This document shows positions 8,567 to 17,165 of a stretch of DNA of 64,000 nt, piece by piece. A program made the position numbers and the translations under genes. The number at the start of each line of letters is the position of its first letter. Positions within the stretch are counted from its first letter, which is position 1. The stretch comes from UBA11403 sp963784615. Its GTDB lineage: Bacteria; Pseudomonadota; Gammaproteobacteria; Legionellales; Legionellaceae. The stretch lies in the NCBI GenBank assembly GCA_963784615.1, contig CAWASG010000001.1:2108001-2172000 (forward strand), read 5' to 3'. The notes beneath the pieces were generated by a model. It had not been told where the DNA came from and did not search any database. It saw only the letters and a list, made by a program, of their open reading frames with translations.

Positions 8567-9744
8567 TGAAGATGATTTGGATTTTTTTAATTTTATTGTT
8601 GTCCGTTTGGATTGGGTCACATCTTCAAGATGATCCAGGCTATGTGCTGATAGCCATCAGCCACTGGACGGTTGAGACAACACTTTGGGTGGCTGGGATT
8701 ACGTTGATTCTCGCCTTTGTTGTGATTCACGTGCTTTTGTCTCTCTTTACCTGGATAAGTAGTCGGCCATCATCCTTTGCCCACTGGCGAGCAAAACGGC
8801 GTGCGTTGGCATCCCAAAAGAAAACGCGTCAGGGGTTGATTGAATTTAGCGAAGGTCACTGGTCACGTGCGAAGAATTATTTAATTAAAGCATTACCCGA
8901 TGCGGATACGCCGTTATTAAATTATTTAACGGCAGCACGGGCAGCTCAGGAAATGGGTGATAATCAACTGCGAGATACTTTTTTACGCGATGCTCAGCAG
9001 TGTATGCCAGAGGCTAAAATTGCCGTTGAGCTCACTCAGGCTCAACTACAGTTAGCGAATCGTCAATGGGAGCAAGCACTGGCTACTTTACGGCATTTGC
9101 AAGATATTGCCCCAAATCATCCTTATGTTCTGAAATTATTGGCTGATTTGTATCAAGAGGTTAAAGATTGGCCTCTTTTAATCGCTTTATTGCCCGATTT
9201 GAAGCGCAATAAAGTGGCGACAGGGGAGGCCTATGCAACGCTGCAACATCATGCGTATTTGCAAGCCTTGATCGATTTGGTCAAGCAAGGCCAGCCTGAT
9301 GTCATTGACGGCTTTTTTAGTCGATTACCGAAGCAGTTGGGGCAAGATCCAGTGTTTGTTGCGGTTTATAGTCGCTATTTATTGCAACATCAACATGATG
9401 TTCAGGTTGAAGCGCTACTACGTCAATGCCTGCGTCATGAATTGAACGATCAACTGCTTGACTTATATGGAAGAATTTCCGCAGGGACTGCGCGGTTAGA
9501 TTTCGTCGAATCGTTGTTGAAAAAAAATGCTCACTCCGCGGCGTTGTATTTATGCCTCGGGCGGCTTTGTCAAAAAAATCAGTTGTGGGGAAAAGCGAAA
9601 ACGTATTTTGAAGCAAGTTTGCAGCTGGCGGCAACACCCGTTGTTTATGCCGAGCTCGGCGATTTGCTAGAACAACTCAGCGACCACGCAGGCGCATTTG
9701 CAATGTATCGCCAAGGTCTGCAACTGGCCACTGCGGCTTCGTAG
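8563..9744 (+). CDS. hemY: HemY-like TPR membrane protein
   Basis: 393 residues with two N-terminal membrane segments (about residues 4-20 and 42-64) joined by a short periplasmic loop. A cytoplasmic helical-repeat region with TPR-type Ala/Leu/Tyr spacing follows (about 95-390). This matches proteobacterial HemY, encoded after HemX and thought to scaffold late haem synthesis. It is not the Bacillus-type protoporphyrinogen oxidase of the same name, since no flavin-binding motif is present. AGGAG lies ten bases before the start. A palindromic repeat follows the gene. Confidence 0.88.
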   Translation: MMKMIWIFLILLLSVWIGSHLQDDPGYVLIAISHWTVETTLWVAGITLILAFVVIHVLLSLFTWISSRPSSFAHWRAKRRALASQKKTRQGLIEFSEGHWSRAKNYLIKALPDADTPLLNYLTAARAAQEMGDNQLRDTFLRDAQQCMPEAKIAVELTQAQLQLANRQWEQALATLRHLQDIAPNHPYVLKLLADLYQEVKDWPLLIALLPDLKRNKVATGEAYATLQHHAYLQALIDLVKQGQPDVIDGFFSRLPKQLGQDPVFVAVYSRYLLQHQHDVQVEALLRQCLRHELNDQLLDLYGRISAGTARLDFVESLLKKNAHSAALYLCLGRLCQKNQLWGKAKTYFEASLQLAATPVVYAELGDLLEQLSDHAGAFAMYRQGLQLATAAS

Positions 9745-9767
9745 TTGCGTTAAGGGAGTTAATCGGA

Positions 9768-9868
9768 GTAGGTTGGGTTGAGCGAGAGCGAAGCCCAACA
9801 ATCGTGAGCACAACTCTACATCTACTTAACCGGCCTGTTGGGCTTCGCTCTCGCTCAACCCAACCTAC
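9768..9868. repeat. Palindromic intergenic repeat, copy 2 (long loop)
   Basis: Same arms and GCGAGAGC stem as copy 1, but the short loop is replaced by about 35 unrelated bases between the GCCCAACA and TGTTGGGC half-sites. The left flank keeps TTAAGGGAGTTAATCGGA, part of the family's outer arm. The right arm overlaps the stop codon of lolB on the minus strand. Confidence 0.88.
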
Positions 9869-10494
9869 ACCTTCCACCGTTTAATCACCAATTTAATCAA
9901 AACCCCATGCCCTTCCAGCTTGATTTTAGAAGGTAATATCAAGTCTTGGACCTTCATATATTGCGAGTACATGACGTTGTAGCCATCTTGATTGAATTGC
10001 GATACCTGTTGATGACCAACGGCACGTTCTTCGCCCGTTTTCCCAGGTGCTGGAATACCTCGCACCCAGTAATAGAGATGACTTACCGGTAAGCGAACGC
10101 CGGTTTGCGTGAACAGCAGCTTATCGGCATCTTTTGAGGATATGGTTTTTGGTCCATCACGAAACGTGATGATACCATTATGCTTTTCAATCATGACCGT
10201 GCCCCCGCCTAAGGGCCCCATCAGTCTTATCTGATAGCTTTCGGCACCTTGTTGTAGCCAATTCAAAGAAGCAGTCCATGATTTACGTTTGTTACGCGCG
10301 GCAATCGCGCCAGAAATATCCCACGAAGTGAGATTGGAGGCATGTGAGGCCGGCGCGTGATCAATCGTTTCTGTTTCTGAGGGCGGGGCAGGGGGATAAG
10401 GTTTATTGACTGCCATTTCATCGGGTTTCTTGAGTGGCGCGCAGGCCATCAGTAAACAAAAGGATATTGCGGTAATTGGTTGATAAGCTTTCAT
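9865..10494 (-). CDS. lolB: Outer-membrane lipoprotein insertion protein LolB
   Basis: LolB receives lipoproteins from the periplasmic chaperone LolA and inserts them in the outer membrane. The start at 10494 has AAAGGAG six bases upstream. A signal peptide ends in LLMAC, so Cys18 is the lipid anchor. The mature domain shows the LolB pattern: SWDISGAIAAR, then ASLNWLQQG, QIRLMGPLGGG, and the characteristic YYWVRGIPAPG near residue 135. The 209 residues are normal. In many relatives lolB precedes ispE, tRNA-Gln and prs; here tRNA-Gln and prs lie 50 kb away. The TAG stop falls within the arm of a palindromic repeat. Confidence 0.9.
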   Translation of the reverse strand: MKAYQPITAISFCLLMACAPLKKPDEMAVNKPYPPAPPSETETIDHAPASHASNLTSWDISGAIAARNKRKSWTASLNWLQQGAESYQIRLMGPLGGGTVMIEKHNGIITFRDGPKTISSKDADKLLFTQTGVRLPVSHLYYWVRGIPAPGKTGEERAVGHQQVSQFNQDGYNVMYSQYMKVQDLILPSKIKLEGHGVLIKLVIKRWKV

Positions 10495-10608
10495 GGTCCA
10501 CTCCTTTATGATGTCTTTAACTCAATCCATTATTGAAGTTTAGCAGATATTATAGATTATGTTTTTTGGTGGTATTTAGTTAAGGGGTAAAAGGCTAAAG
10601 GGAAAAGG

Positions 10609-10730
10609 ACGGGCAGGGGCACGCTCACGGGCTCGGGCACGTGAATGAGCGCTACGCGAATCTTTAAAATATAAAACCCGCGTAGCGTACATTCACGTGT
10701 CCGTGAGCGTGCCACTGCCCTTGCCCGGGT
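10609..10730. repeat. Imperfect long inverted repeat between lolB and coaD
   Basis: The gap of about 330 bases between divergent lolB and coaD holds no gene. It contains an imperfect palindrome: GGCACGCTCACGGG with GCACGTGAATG and CTACGCG on the left mirrors CGCGTAGCGTACATTCACGTG, CCGTGAGCGTGCC and TGCCC on the right, around an A/T-rich centre. The G+C-rich arms contrast with the surrounding A/T-rich sequence. It looks like a separate REP/MITE-type element, unrelated to the nine-copy family. Confidence 0.75.
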
Positions 10731-10822
10731 AGTTATGCACTTGTAATTTTGTAATATAGAAAAGTTGTTTTTTTTTAATAATCCATTAGACTGCCCAGTA
10801 TGCTTCTTTTGATATTTATTCT

Positions 10823-11308
10823 ATGAAACAAAAAGCCATTTACCCAGGTACGTTTGATCCCGTGACGAATGGTCACATTGATATTATTTCCCGTGCATCA
10901 CGACTCTTTCCTGAGGTGATCATTGCTGTTGCGCATAATGCGGCGAAGCGGCCTTTTTTTTCGTTAGCAGAACGCATTGAACTGGTACAAAAGTCTGTTG
11001 CGCATCTCCCGGGGGTGTCGGTTGTTGGCTTTGATAATCTATTGATTCATTTTGTTCAGGAACAAAATGCCGGGATTATTTTGCGAGGCCTGCGAGCCGT
11101 GTCTGATTTTGAATATGAATTTCAATTGGCAGGCATGAATCGCAAATTATCCAAGCTGGTCGAAACGTTATTTTTAACCCCATCGGAAGATTTAATGTTT
11201 ATTTCTTCATCATTAGTGCGTGAAATAGCCGCATTGGGCGGTGATGTTTCAGGTTTTGTGCCCTCTGTCGTTGTCGATGCGTTTAACAAAGCCGCGATGA
11301 GAACGTGA
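10823..11308 (+). CDS. coaD: Phosphopantetheine adenylyltransferase
   Basis: Transfers AMP from ATP to 4'-phosphopantetheine, the penultimate step of coenzyme A synthesis. The nucleotidyltransferase motif YPGTFDPVTNGHIDI (residues 7-21, with the HxGH-type TNGH) is at the N-terminus. ILRGLRAVSDFEYEFQLAGMN follows near residues 86-106, and the ATP-contacting ISSSLVREIAALGGDVSGFVP is near 127-147. The length of 161 residues is standard. There is no clear Shine-Dalgarno; the upstream sequence is A/T-rich. Confidence 0.97.
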   Translation: MKQKAIYPGTFDPVTNGHIDIISRASRLFPEVIIAVAHNAAKRPFFSLAERIELVQKSVAHLPGVSVVGFDNLLIHFVQEQNAGIILRGLRAVSDFEYEFQLAGMNRKLSKLVETLFLTPSEDLMFISSSLVREIAALGGDVSGFVPSVVVDAFNKAAMRT

Positions 11309-11375
11309 TTTATTCGACAAGATCACATCTTTTGCATTATAATGTAAGATATCTGTAAATCGTTTGGAGAAGGTT

Positions 11376-12437
11376 ATGCCCTTGGTACGTGGTTTGTTTT
11401 CACAACCGTCCGTTGTTGCAAAATCACGAACGATTGTTAATGTCGGTGGCAATGGCGATTGTGGTTTTCGTTCTATTGCTGCAGGGTTAATCGATAATTT
11501 TATCGCATTTCCTCATCTGAATAAGACGTTACTGAGCAAAGTGCTTCGTCGGCATTTTGAATACTATCCTCGACATCGCCCACAAATGGTTGGTCTGGCA
11601 ACGCCCAATCAGCTGATGGATCTTGTGTTGAAGAAAGTTGCCACGCCCGAACTCATTCAATCTATCGCCTATACTTTGCGGCAATTTGCAGTGGATGAAA
11701 TGATTGAGAACCCAGTAAAATATCCCGGTGCGTTTGTGCAACATAATGAGCAAACTTCACCTGCTGAAATGCGCAATTCTCAAACGTGGATCGATGAAAG
11801 TAGCATCAGTGCGTTGGCTAAAACGTTGGATGTGCCCGTTGAAGTGCGTTTGATAACCAGTGGAAAAGAGTTAGCTTCTCCTCCGTTGAAGTATAATTCC
11901 CAAGCGAATCATTCTGCGACTAATCCATCAATCGTTATTGAATTAGAGCGCCAGCATTACCGGCCACGCCTTTTAAATCCTGATGTGTTCAAATCAAATG
12001 TGTATGAAAGCAAGCCAGTTCTTCAGCCGGTCAACAAGGCAGTGGCTGATTGTGATATGCCTGAGATTTTGCGGAAGATTGCTGCAGAAGAAAAACGTAC
12101 CGTAGCAGAATTTGAAGGCACACGTGATCTCCTGACTACAATGGTCGGTGCTGGCGAACTGACTAAAAAGAATTTATTGGATTTGTATATCAAAGGCATG
12201 GGCACGAGTGATTATCTTAAAGGTCGCGTCAAATATGTCGATCAAGAACATCAGTCTGACTTTTTTTCTCGCGCAATCGCACAGTTGCCCAGTCATTCAC
12301 CTTCTCAAATGCATGACGATGCCATTGTAGCAGAATTAGTTTACGCCCTGGCCCGTGCTATCAGCGTCGGTCACATGCGCGCTGAAGATGTTTTCACTCA
12401 AATGGAAGCACAGCAAGCAGGCTTGTCAACTAAGTAG
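11376..12437 (+). CDS. OTU-like cysteine protease (putative deubiquitinase)
   Basis: The N-terminus contains GGNGDCGFRSIAAG, the catalytic-cysteine motif of OTU-family proteases, with Cys29 as predicted nucleophile. A hydrophobic strand followed by RQHYRP supplies the histidine, His194, as in the family's hhxxxxHY motif. The OTU fold would span about residues 18-200; the following 150 residues are helical and unrecognised. OTU enzymes remove ubiquitin, which bacteria lack, so relatives in intracellular bacteria (for example the Legionella Lot proteins) act in host cells. Export and host action are inferred. The ATG at 11376 follows GGAGAAGG; an earlier in-frame TTG at 11364 is less likely. 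The gene stands alone between coaD and a palindromic repeat. Confidence 0.82.
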   Translation: MPLVRGLFSQPSVVAKSRTIVNVGGNGDCGFRSIAAGLIDNFIAFPHLNKTLLSKVLRRHFEYYPRHRPQMVGLATPNQLMDLVLKKVATPELIQSIAYTLRQFAVDEMIENPVKYPGAFVQHNEQTSPAEMRNSQTWIDESSISALAKTLDVPVEVRLITSGKELASPPLKYNSQANHSATNPSIVIELERQHYRPRLLNPDVFKSNVYESKPVLQPVNKAVADCDMPEILRKIAAEEKRTVAEFEGTRDLLTTMVGAGELTKKNLLDLYIKGMGTSDYLKGRVKYVDQEHQSDFFSRAIAQLPSHSPSQMHDDAIVAELVYALARAISVGHMRAEDVFTQMEAQQAGLSTK

Positions 12438-12483
12438 GGTGGGCACGTAGATTCACTGCCATTAAGTTAAGGGAATTAATCGG

Positions 12484-12562
12484 ATGTAGGTTGGGTTGAG
12501 CGAGAGCGAAGCCCAACAAAATCGTCATGTTGGGCTTCGCTCTCGCTCAACCCAACCTACAT
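12484..12562. repeat. Palindromic intergenic repeat, copy 3 (reverse orientation)
   Basis: Same arms and GCGAGAGC stem. The loop reads AAATCGTCA, the reverse complement of the TGACGATTT loop in copy 6, so this copy is inserted the other way round. The left flank carries the longest outer arm seen (CACTGCCATTAAGTTAAGGG, then AATTAATCGGA, from 12454). The element lies between the 3' ends of the OTU gene and the CBS-like gene. Confidence 0.9.
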
Positions 12563-12568
12563 CAATTA

Positions 12569-13519
12569 TCACAAAAACCCATGCTCCTTCATCCACACAT
12601 CATTCGGAAATTTTGACATATAGTTACGAATAGAATCGGGCAGAATAACCAAGCATTTTTGCCCAGCCTTTAAGGACGTAGCTGCCTGAAGTGCGCCGCA
12701 CATCGCTGAGCCTGATGAGCCGCCGACCAGCAACCCTTCCTCACGAATCATACGACGTGCCATATCGAATGAGTCTTTATCATTGGTTTTAATGTAGCGG
12801 TCTATCAGTGTGTTATCCAATACATCTGGAAAGAAATCATAACCAATGCCTTCAACTTCATAAGGCGCAACGTCATCGCCGCCTCCCAAAATAGAGCCTA
12901 TTGGATCAACTCCGATGACTTGAATGGCTGGGTTATGTTCTTTCAAGCGTTTTGCAATCCCAGAGATGGTGCCGCCTGTGCCTGAGCCAGCAACAATCAT
13001 GTGCAAATTATCTCCAAAATCATCTATAATTTCTTGAGCTGTTCCCCGGTAATGTGCGCCAGGATTGTCTTCATTTGCGTATTGATCAAGGATATGCGAG
13101 TGCGGAATTTCTTGTTGTAATTGTTTTGCTAGCGAAATATGGCTATCTGGGTCACTTGAGGCTGCTTCTGTGCGCGTGCGATAAATGGTCGCGCCCAAAC
13201 GTTCCAGCACCACCTGTTTTTCCATACTCATTTTGTTGGGCATGGTGATGATAACGTTATATCCCATAATCGCTCCGGCCAACGCGATGCCGATCCCGGT
13301 GTTGCCGGATGTCGGTTCAATCAGGGTGTCTCCAGGTTTGATTCTGCCTTTTAATTCAGCCTGCCTAACCATCTCATAACCAATCCTGTCTTTAACCGAG
13401 CCCCCTGGATTAAAAAATTCGCACTTCACATATAGTTCACAGGCAAGCCCAGCACCAATGCGATTGATTTTGACAACGGGGGTATGGCCAATGGTGGCAA
13501 GAATATTTGGATAAATCAT
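12569..13519 (-). CDS. Pyridoxal-phosphate cysteine/cystathionine beta-synthase family enzyme
   Basis: A fold-type II PLP enzyme. Lys43 in GGSVKDR binds the cofactor, TSGNTGIG (about residues 70-78) is the substrate loop, and GSGTGGT (about 175) holds the phosphate. The C-terminal GGSSGSAMCGA and LPDSIRNYMSKF motifs are those of cystathionine beta-synthases rather than typical CysK, although the regulatory CBS domains are absent (316 residues). It therefore probably condenses serine or an activated serine with homocysteine or sulfide. The start at 13519 has AAGGA seven bases upstream; longer frames lack this. No cystathionine gamma-lyase gene is next to it. Confidence 0.85.
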   Translation of the reverse strand: MIYPNILATIGHTPVVKINRIGAGLACELYVKCEFFNPGGSVKDRIGYEMVRQAELKGRIKPGDTLIEPTSGNTGIGIALAGAIMGYNVIITMPNKMSMEKQVVLERLGATIYRTRTEAASSDPDSHISLAKQLQQEIPHSHILDQYANEDNPGAHYRGTAQEIIDDFGDNLHMIVAGSGTGGTISGIAKRLKEHNPAIQVIGVDPIGSILGGGDDVAPYEVEGIGYDFFPDVLDNTLIDRYIKTNDKDSFDMARRMIREEGLLVGGSSGSAMCGALQAATSLKAGQKCLVILPDSIRNYMSKFPNDVWMKEHGFL

Positions 13520-13588
13520 GATTAAGTCCTTATAATGTTGTGAAATGTGCAATAAAAAGTATACGCGGATTTGTGTCTATCGCAACTG

Positions 13589-13810
13589 GTACCCTTTCCA
13601 TTTGATTTTGACCGGTTGATTATAGTGATCAACCCAGTAGCCTCTGTAAAAATCGCAACACTGCGCTTGCAGGTCGTCGTTGCGAGGCACGAAGCAATCC
13701 AGAGAACAAAGCTTCGAACCCTGGATTGCTTCGTGCCTCGCAACGACGCTTTGTTCGAGATCGTTTCAATCTGCCTATTCCAACCGGTCAAAACTAAATG
13801 GAAACGGTAC
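13589..13810. repeat. MITE-like element with 30-bp terminal inverted repeats
   Basis: The outer ends are imperfect inverted repeats. The left begins GTACCCTTTCC and continues to ATTTTGACCGGTTG (13618). The right begins CAACCGGTCAAAACT and ends GGAAACGGTAC. The same ends bound a 356-bp unit at 34515-34870. The body (222 bp) has no gene, but a second, perfect palindrome is nested in it (13675-13748). The element fills the space between the CBS-like gene and aroQ. Confidence 0.8.
13675..13748. repeat. Perfect 28-bp palindrome of a dispersed repeat family
   Basis: The arm CGTCGTTGCGAGGCACGAAG plus CAATCCAG is repeated exactly in inverted form after an 18-base spacer. A second copy is at 25662-25737 and a half copy lies near 34783-34806. 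Related palindromes containing GAAGCAATCCAG are widespread in bacterial genomes. Here it is nested inside the MITE-like element. Confidence 0.88.
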
Positions 13811-13930
13811 TATACCCGAAATAACGTCATTTGAAGCTAACTTGCTGACATCCACCGAGAACGTCGCTGATGTAGACATTTAATTTAATTTCAGGCATAG
13901 TACTCCTATCTGATCATTAACGGTATTTTA

Positions 13931-14368
13931 ATGAAAAAAATACTTGTCCTGCACGGCCCCAATTTAAATCTACTCGGCTTGCGTGAACCGCATCTTTACG
14001 GTCAGCAATCGTTGAGTGATATCAATACGCAGTTAACCGAAGAAGCCACTTCCGCTGGGTTTGCATTACAGGCGCTGCAAAGTAACAGCGAGGCAGAGCT
14101 CATCCATGCTATTCATCAGGCGCATCTGGATCACATCGATTATTTGATTATTAATCCCGCAGCCTTTACCCATACAAGTATTGCCCTGCGAGATGCTTTG
14201 GTTGCTGTACAAATCCCTTTTATCGAAGTACATATTAGTAATATTTATGCGCGTGAATCGTTTCGCCAGCATTCTTATTTTTCAGACATTGCGCAGGGTG
14301 TGATCAGTGGCTTTGGATCATACGGTTACGTGCTGGCCTTACACGCCCTGTTTCAAACATTTAACTAG
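13931..14368 (+). CDS. aroQ: 3-dehydroquinate dehydratase, type II
   Basis: Converts 3-dehydroquinate to 3-dehydroshikimate in the shikimate pathway. The type II signature is complete: ILVLHGPNLNLLGLREPHLYG at the N-terminus (with the reactive Tyr), QSNSEAELIHAIHQA near residue 55, NPAAFTHTSIALRDAL near 78, and EVHISNIYARESFRQHSY near 102. The length of 145 residues is typical. accB follows 14 bases downstream, so aroQ, accB, accC and prmA probably form one operon. Confidence 0.97.
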   Translation: MKKILVLHGPNLNLLGLREPHLYGQQSLSDINTQLTEEATSAGFALQALQSNSEAELIHAIHQAHLDHIDYLIINPAAFTHTSIALRDALVAVQIPFIEVHISNIYARESFRQHSYFSDIAQGVISGFGSYGYVLALHALFQTFN

Positions 14369-14382
14369 AGAGTGATTCGTTC

Positions 14383-14832
14383 ATGGATATTCGTAAAATT
14401 AGAAAATTGATTGAGTTATTACAAGAAACGGGTATTTCTGAAATTGAGATTAAGGAAGGGGAGGAGTCTTTGCGGCTCAGTCGTCATCCGACGAGTACCG
14501 CCATGGATGTTCACCATATTCGGCCGGCTTACCAGGCTCCAATGCCTCCTCCGGCAATGGAGGTTAGTCTGCCTTCGTCTGCGCCAATCATATCAGGACA
14601 TCAGGTGCGCTCGCCTATGGTGGGTACGTTATACACCGCAGCCTCTCCTGAAGTCGCTCCGTTTGTTGCTGTGGGGCAAATGGTTAAAGTGGGTGATCCA
14701 TTGTGCATGATTGAGGCGATGAAGATGTTTAACGAAGTTGAAGCCGATAAGGCTGGCGTCATCACAGCAATACTGGTTCAAAATGGCTCTCCCGTTGAAT
14801 ATAACCAGCCCTTGTTTGTCATCGAAAGTTAA
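14383..14832 (+). CDS. accB: Acetyl-CoA carboxylase biotin carboxyl carrier protein
   Basis: Carries the biotin that shuttles CO2 between biotin carboxylase and carboxyltransferase in fatty acid synthesis. The N-terminal 50 residues form the usual helical segment. A Pro/Ala/Met-rich linker (about residues 46-75) leads to the biotinyl domain, where EAMKMFNEVEADKAG holds the biotinylated lysine. VRSPMVGTLY opens the domain. At 149 residues it is normal. accC starts 13 bases downstream. Confidence 0.97.
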   Translation: MDIRKIRKLIELLQETGISEIEIKEGEESLRLSRHPTSTAMDVHHIRPAYQAPMPPPAMEVSLPSSAPIISGHQVRSPMVGTLYTAASPEVAPFVAVGQMVKVGDPLCMIEAMKMFNEVEADKAGVITAILVQNGSPVEYNQPLFVIES

Positions 14833-14844
14833 GAGGCGAGTCTC

Positions 14845-16185
14845 ATGTTGAGTAAAATTTTGATTGCCAACCGTGGCGAAATTGCGCTGCGTATTTTGCG
14901 GGCGTGCAAAGAGCTCGGAATTCAAACGGTCGCCGTCTATTCTGAGGCCGATAAAGATTTATTGCATTTACGATTAGCCGATGAAACCGTATGCATTGGC
15001 CCTGCCCACTCACAAAAAAGTTATTTGAATATTCCGGCAATTATTTCAGCGGCAGAAGTGACGGATGCCGTTGCCATTCACCCGGGATATGGTTTTTTGG
15101 CAGAGAACGCCGATTTTGCCGAAATTGTTGAACAAAGTGGGTTTCGATTTATTGGCCCAAAAGCGGAAACCATTCGCCTGATGGGTGACAAAGTCTCAGC
15201 CATCGCTGCCATGAAAAAAGCAGGCGTGCCCTGTGTCCCTGGTTCGGATGGCCCTTTGTTAGATGATGATGCACGCAATCTCGCGCTAGGCAAAGCAATT
15301 GGTTACCCCGTGATTATTAAAGCATCAGGCGGGGGTGGTGGCCGTGGCATGCGCGTTGTGCATACAGAGTCTAATTTATTAAATGCCATTGCCCTCACTC
15401 GTAGTGAAGCCAAAGCTGCATTTAATAATCCCATGGTATACATGGAAAAATTTCTCGAAAATCCTCGGCACATTGAATTTCAAGTGCTTGGCGATGGTCG
15501 AGGGCATGCTGTTCATTTAGGCGAGCGCGACTGCTCGATGCAGCGCCGTCATCAAAAAGTCGTTGAAGAGGCGCCCGCACCAGGCATTACACCCGAACAG
15601 CGTCGTGATATTGGAGAGCGCGTTGTGAAGGCGTGCCAAGAGATGCAGTATCGAGGCGCCGGTACGTTTGAATTTTTGTTTCAAGACGGCTGTTTTTATT
15701 TCATTGAAATGAATACGCGAATTCAAGTCGAACATCCCGTGACAGAACTGATTACCGGGATTGATTTGATTAAAGAACAAATCAAGATAGCCAGCGATAT
15801 GCCGTTTACCCTGAAGCAAGAAGACATTCGATTTCGCGGTCATGCTGTTGAGTGCCGTGTGAATGCTGAGGATGCTAAAACGTTCATCCCTTCACCAGGG
15901 ACCATCAAGCATGTCCATCAGCCCGGAGGTCCTGGCATTCGGTTTGATTCACATATTTATAGCAGTTATACTGTGCCACCCAATTATGACTCCATGATTG
16001 GTAAATTAATTAGTTTCGGCGAAACACGCGCCGAGGCCATCGGGCGGATGCGTAATGCGTTGGATGAAATCATTATAGATGGCATTAAAACCAATTTGGA
16101 TCTTCATCGGCGAATTATGCATGATAAAGCGTTTATTCAAGGCTGTACGAATATTCATTATCTTGAATCGATGTTGAAGGAATAA
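14845..16185 (+). CDS. accC: Acetyl-CoA carboxylase biotin carboxylase subunit
   Basis: ATP-dependent carboxylation of biotin on AccB. An N-terminal biotin-carboxylase domain (KILIANRGEIALRI) leads into the ATP-grasp domain with the glycine loop KASGGGGGRGMR (about residue 158) and HIEFQVLGDGRG. The catalytic FIEMNTRIQVEHPVTE is near 288. The C-terminal biotin-carboxylase domain contains GHAVECRVNAED. The 446 residues match the family. AGG lies a few bases before the ATG. prmA follows after four bases. Confidence 0.97.
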   Translation: MLSKILIANRGEIALRILRACKELGIQTVAVYSEADKDLLHLRLADETVCIGPAHSQKSYLNIPAIISAAEVTDAVAIHPGYGFLAENADFAEIVEQSGFRFIGPKAETIRLMGDKVSAIAAMKKAGVPCVPGSDGPLLDDDARNLALGKAIGYPVIIKASGGGGGRGMRVVHTESNLLNAIALTRSEAKAAFNNPMVYMEKFLENPRHIEFQVLGDGRGHAVHLGERDCSMQRRHQKVVEEAPAPGITPEQRRDIGERVVKACQEMQYRGAGTFEFLFQDGCFYFIEMNTRIQVEHPVTELITGIDLIKEQIKIASDMPFTLKQEDIRFRGHAVECRVNAEDAKTFIPSPGTIKHVHQPGGPGIRFDSHIYSSYTVPPNYDSMIGKLISFGETRAEAIGRMRNALDEIIIDGIKTNLDLHRRIMHDKAFIQGCTNIHYLESMLKE

Positions 16186-16189
16186 TTTA

Positions 16190-17056
16190 ATGTTTCAATT
16201 AAAAATAGATCAATGCCTGCGCAATGAAGTGGATGCGTTGAGTGATATGCTAGAAGAAATGGGCGCATTGTCGGTGACATTAACCGACCGTTATGACTCT
16301 CCCATTTTAGAACCAGAGATAGGCACGACGCCCTTATGGGCGGATGTTGTGATTCAAGCCGTCTACGTTGATGGCGAAGATGGGCAAAATGCCCGCGTTC
16401 AACTGGAGTCGATTTACCCGCATTTAAAGCTAACCCTTGAGCCCGTTCCTGATAAGGATTGGGAAAGGGTGTGTATGGCCGATTTCAAGCCACAACAATT
16501 CGGCAAGCGCCTCTGGATCTGTCCTTCATGGCTCACGCCACCCGAACCCGAAGCCATTAATTTAACACTCGATCCAGGTCTGGCATTTGGCACGGGTACG
16601 CATCCCACTACCGCATTGTGTTTAACCTGGTTAGAGCAAGCCAATTTAGCAAACAAGCAAGTGATTGATTACGGATGTGGCTCGGGTATTTTGGCACTCG
16701 CAGCTTTGAAATTGGGGGCTCGCCACGTCACCGCCGTAGATCTCGATAATCAAGCGCTCATTGCCACCCGCAATAACGCGGCGACCAATCAGATAACAGA
16801 ATCAAATTTGAGCGTTTCTCTGCCTGATGTATTCATCGAACCTGTAGATGTGCTCATCGCCAATATATTATTAACGCCTTTACTGCAACTTCAATCAGAA
16901 TTCCGTCGCCTGCTTAAACCAGGAGGCACATTGGTTGTTTCTGGAATATTAAATGAGCAAGTGGAACAACTGATTGTAGCTTATCAAAACGATTTCAAAC
17001 ACGTTGCCACGTTGACGCAGGAAGATTGGAGTTTGGTGGTTTTTGGAGGCATGTAG
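16190..17056 (+). CDS. prmA: Ribosomal protein L11 methyltransferase
   Basis: Trimethylates lysines and the N-terminus of ribosomal protein L11 using S-adenosylmethionine. An N-terminal substrate-binding domain (about residues 1-60) leads to DPGLAFGTGTHPTT near 126-139. The AdoMet-binding motif VIDYGCGSGILALAALKLGA is near 160, and the NILLTPL motif (the NPPY-type position) is near 225. The 288 residues are typical. It closes the aroQ-accB-accC-prmA cluster and is followed by a palindromic repeat. Confidence 0.95.
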   Translation: MFQLKIDQCLRNEVDALSDMLEEMGALSVTLTDRYDSPILEPEIGTTPLWADVVIQAVYVDGEDGQNARVQLESIYPHLKLTLEPVPDKDWERVCMADFKPQQFGKRLWICPSWLTPPEPEAINLTLDPGLAFGTGTHPTTALCLTWLEQANLANKQVIDYGCGSGILALAALKLGARHVTAVDLDNQALIATRNNAATNQITESNLSVSLPDVFIEPVDVLIANILLTPLLQLQSEFRRLLKPGGTLVVSGILNEQVEQLIVAYQNDFKHVATLTQEDWSLVVFGGM

Positions 17057-17070
17057 GGTCTTTAAGGAAA

Positions 17071-17145
17071 GTAGGTTGGGTTGAGCGAGAGCGAAGCCCA
17101 ACATGATGATTTTGTTGGGCTTCGCTCTCGCTCAACCCAACCTAC
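17071..17145. repeat. Palindromic intergenic repeat, copy 4
   Basis: Arms and GCGAGAGC stem identical to copy 1; the loop is TGATGATTT. It lies between the convergent 3' ends of prmA and mdh, the position expected for a bidirectional hairpin terminator, although no T-run follows the stem. Confidence 0.9.
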
Positions 17146-17165
17146 GTCCGATGAGGCTCCACTAA

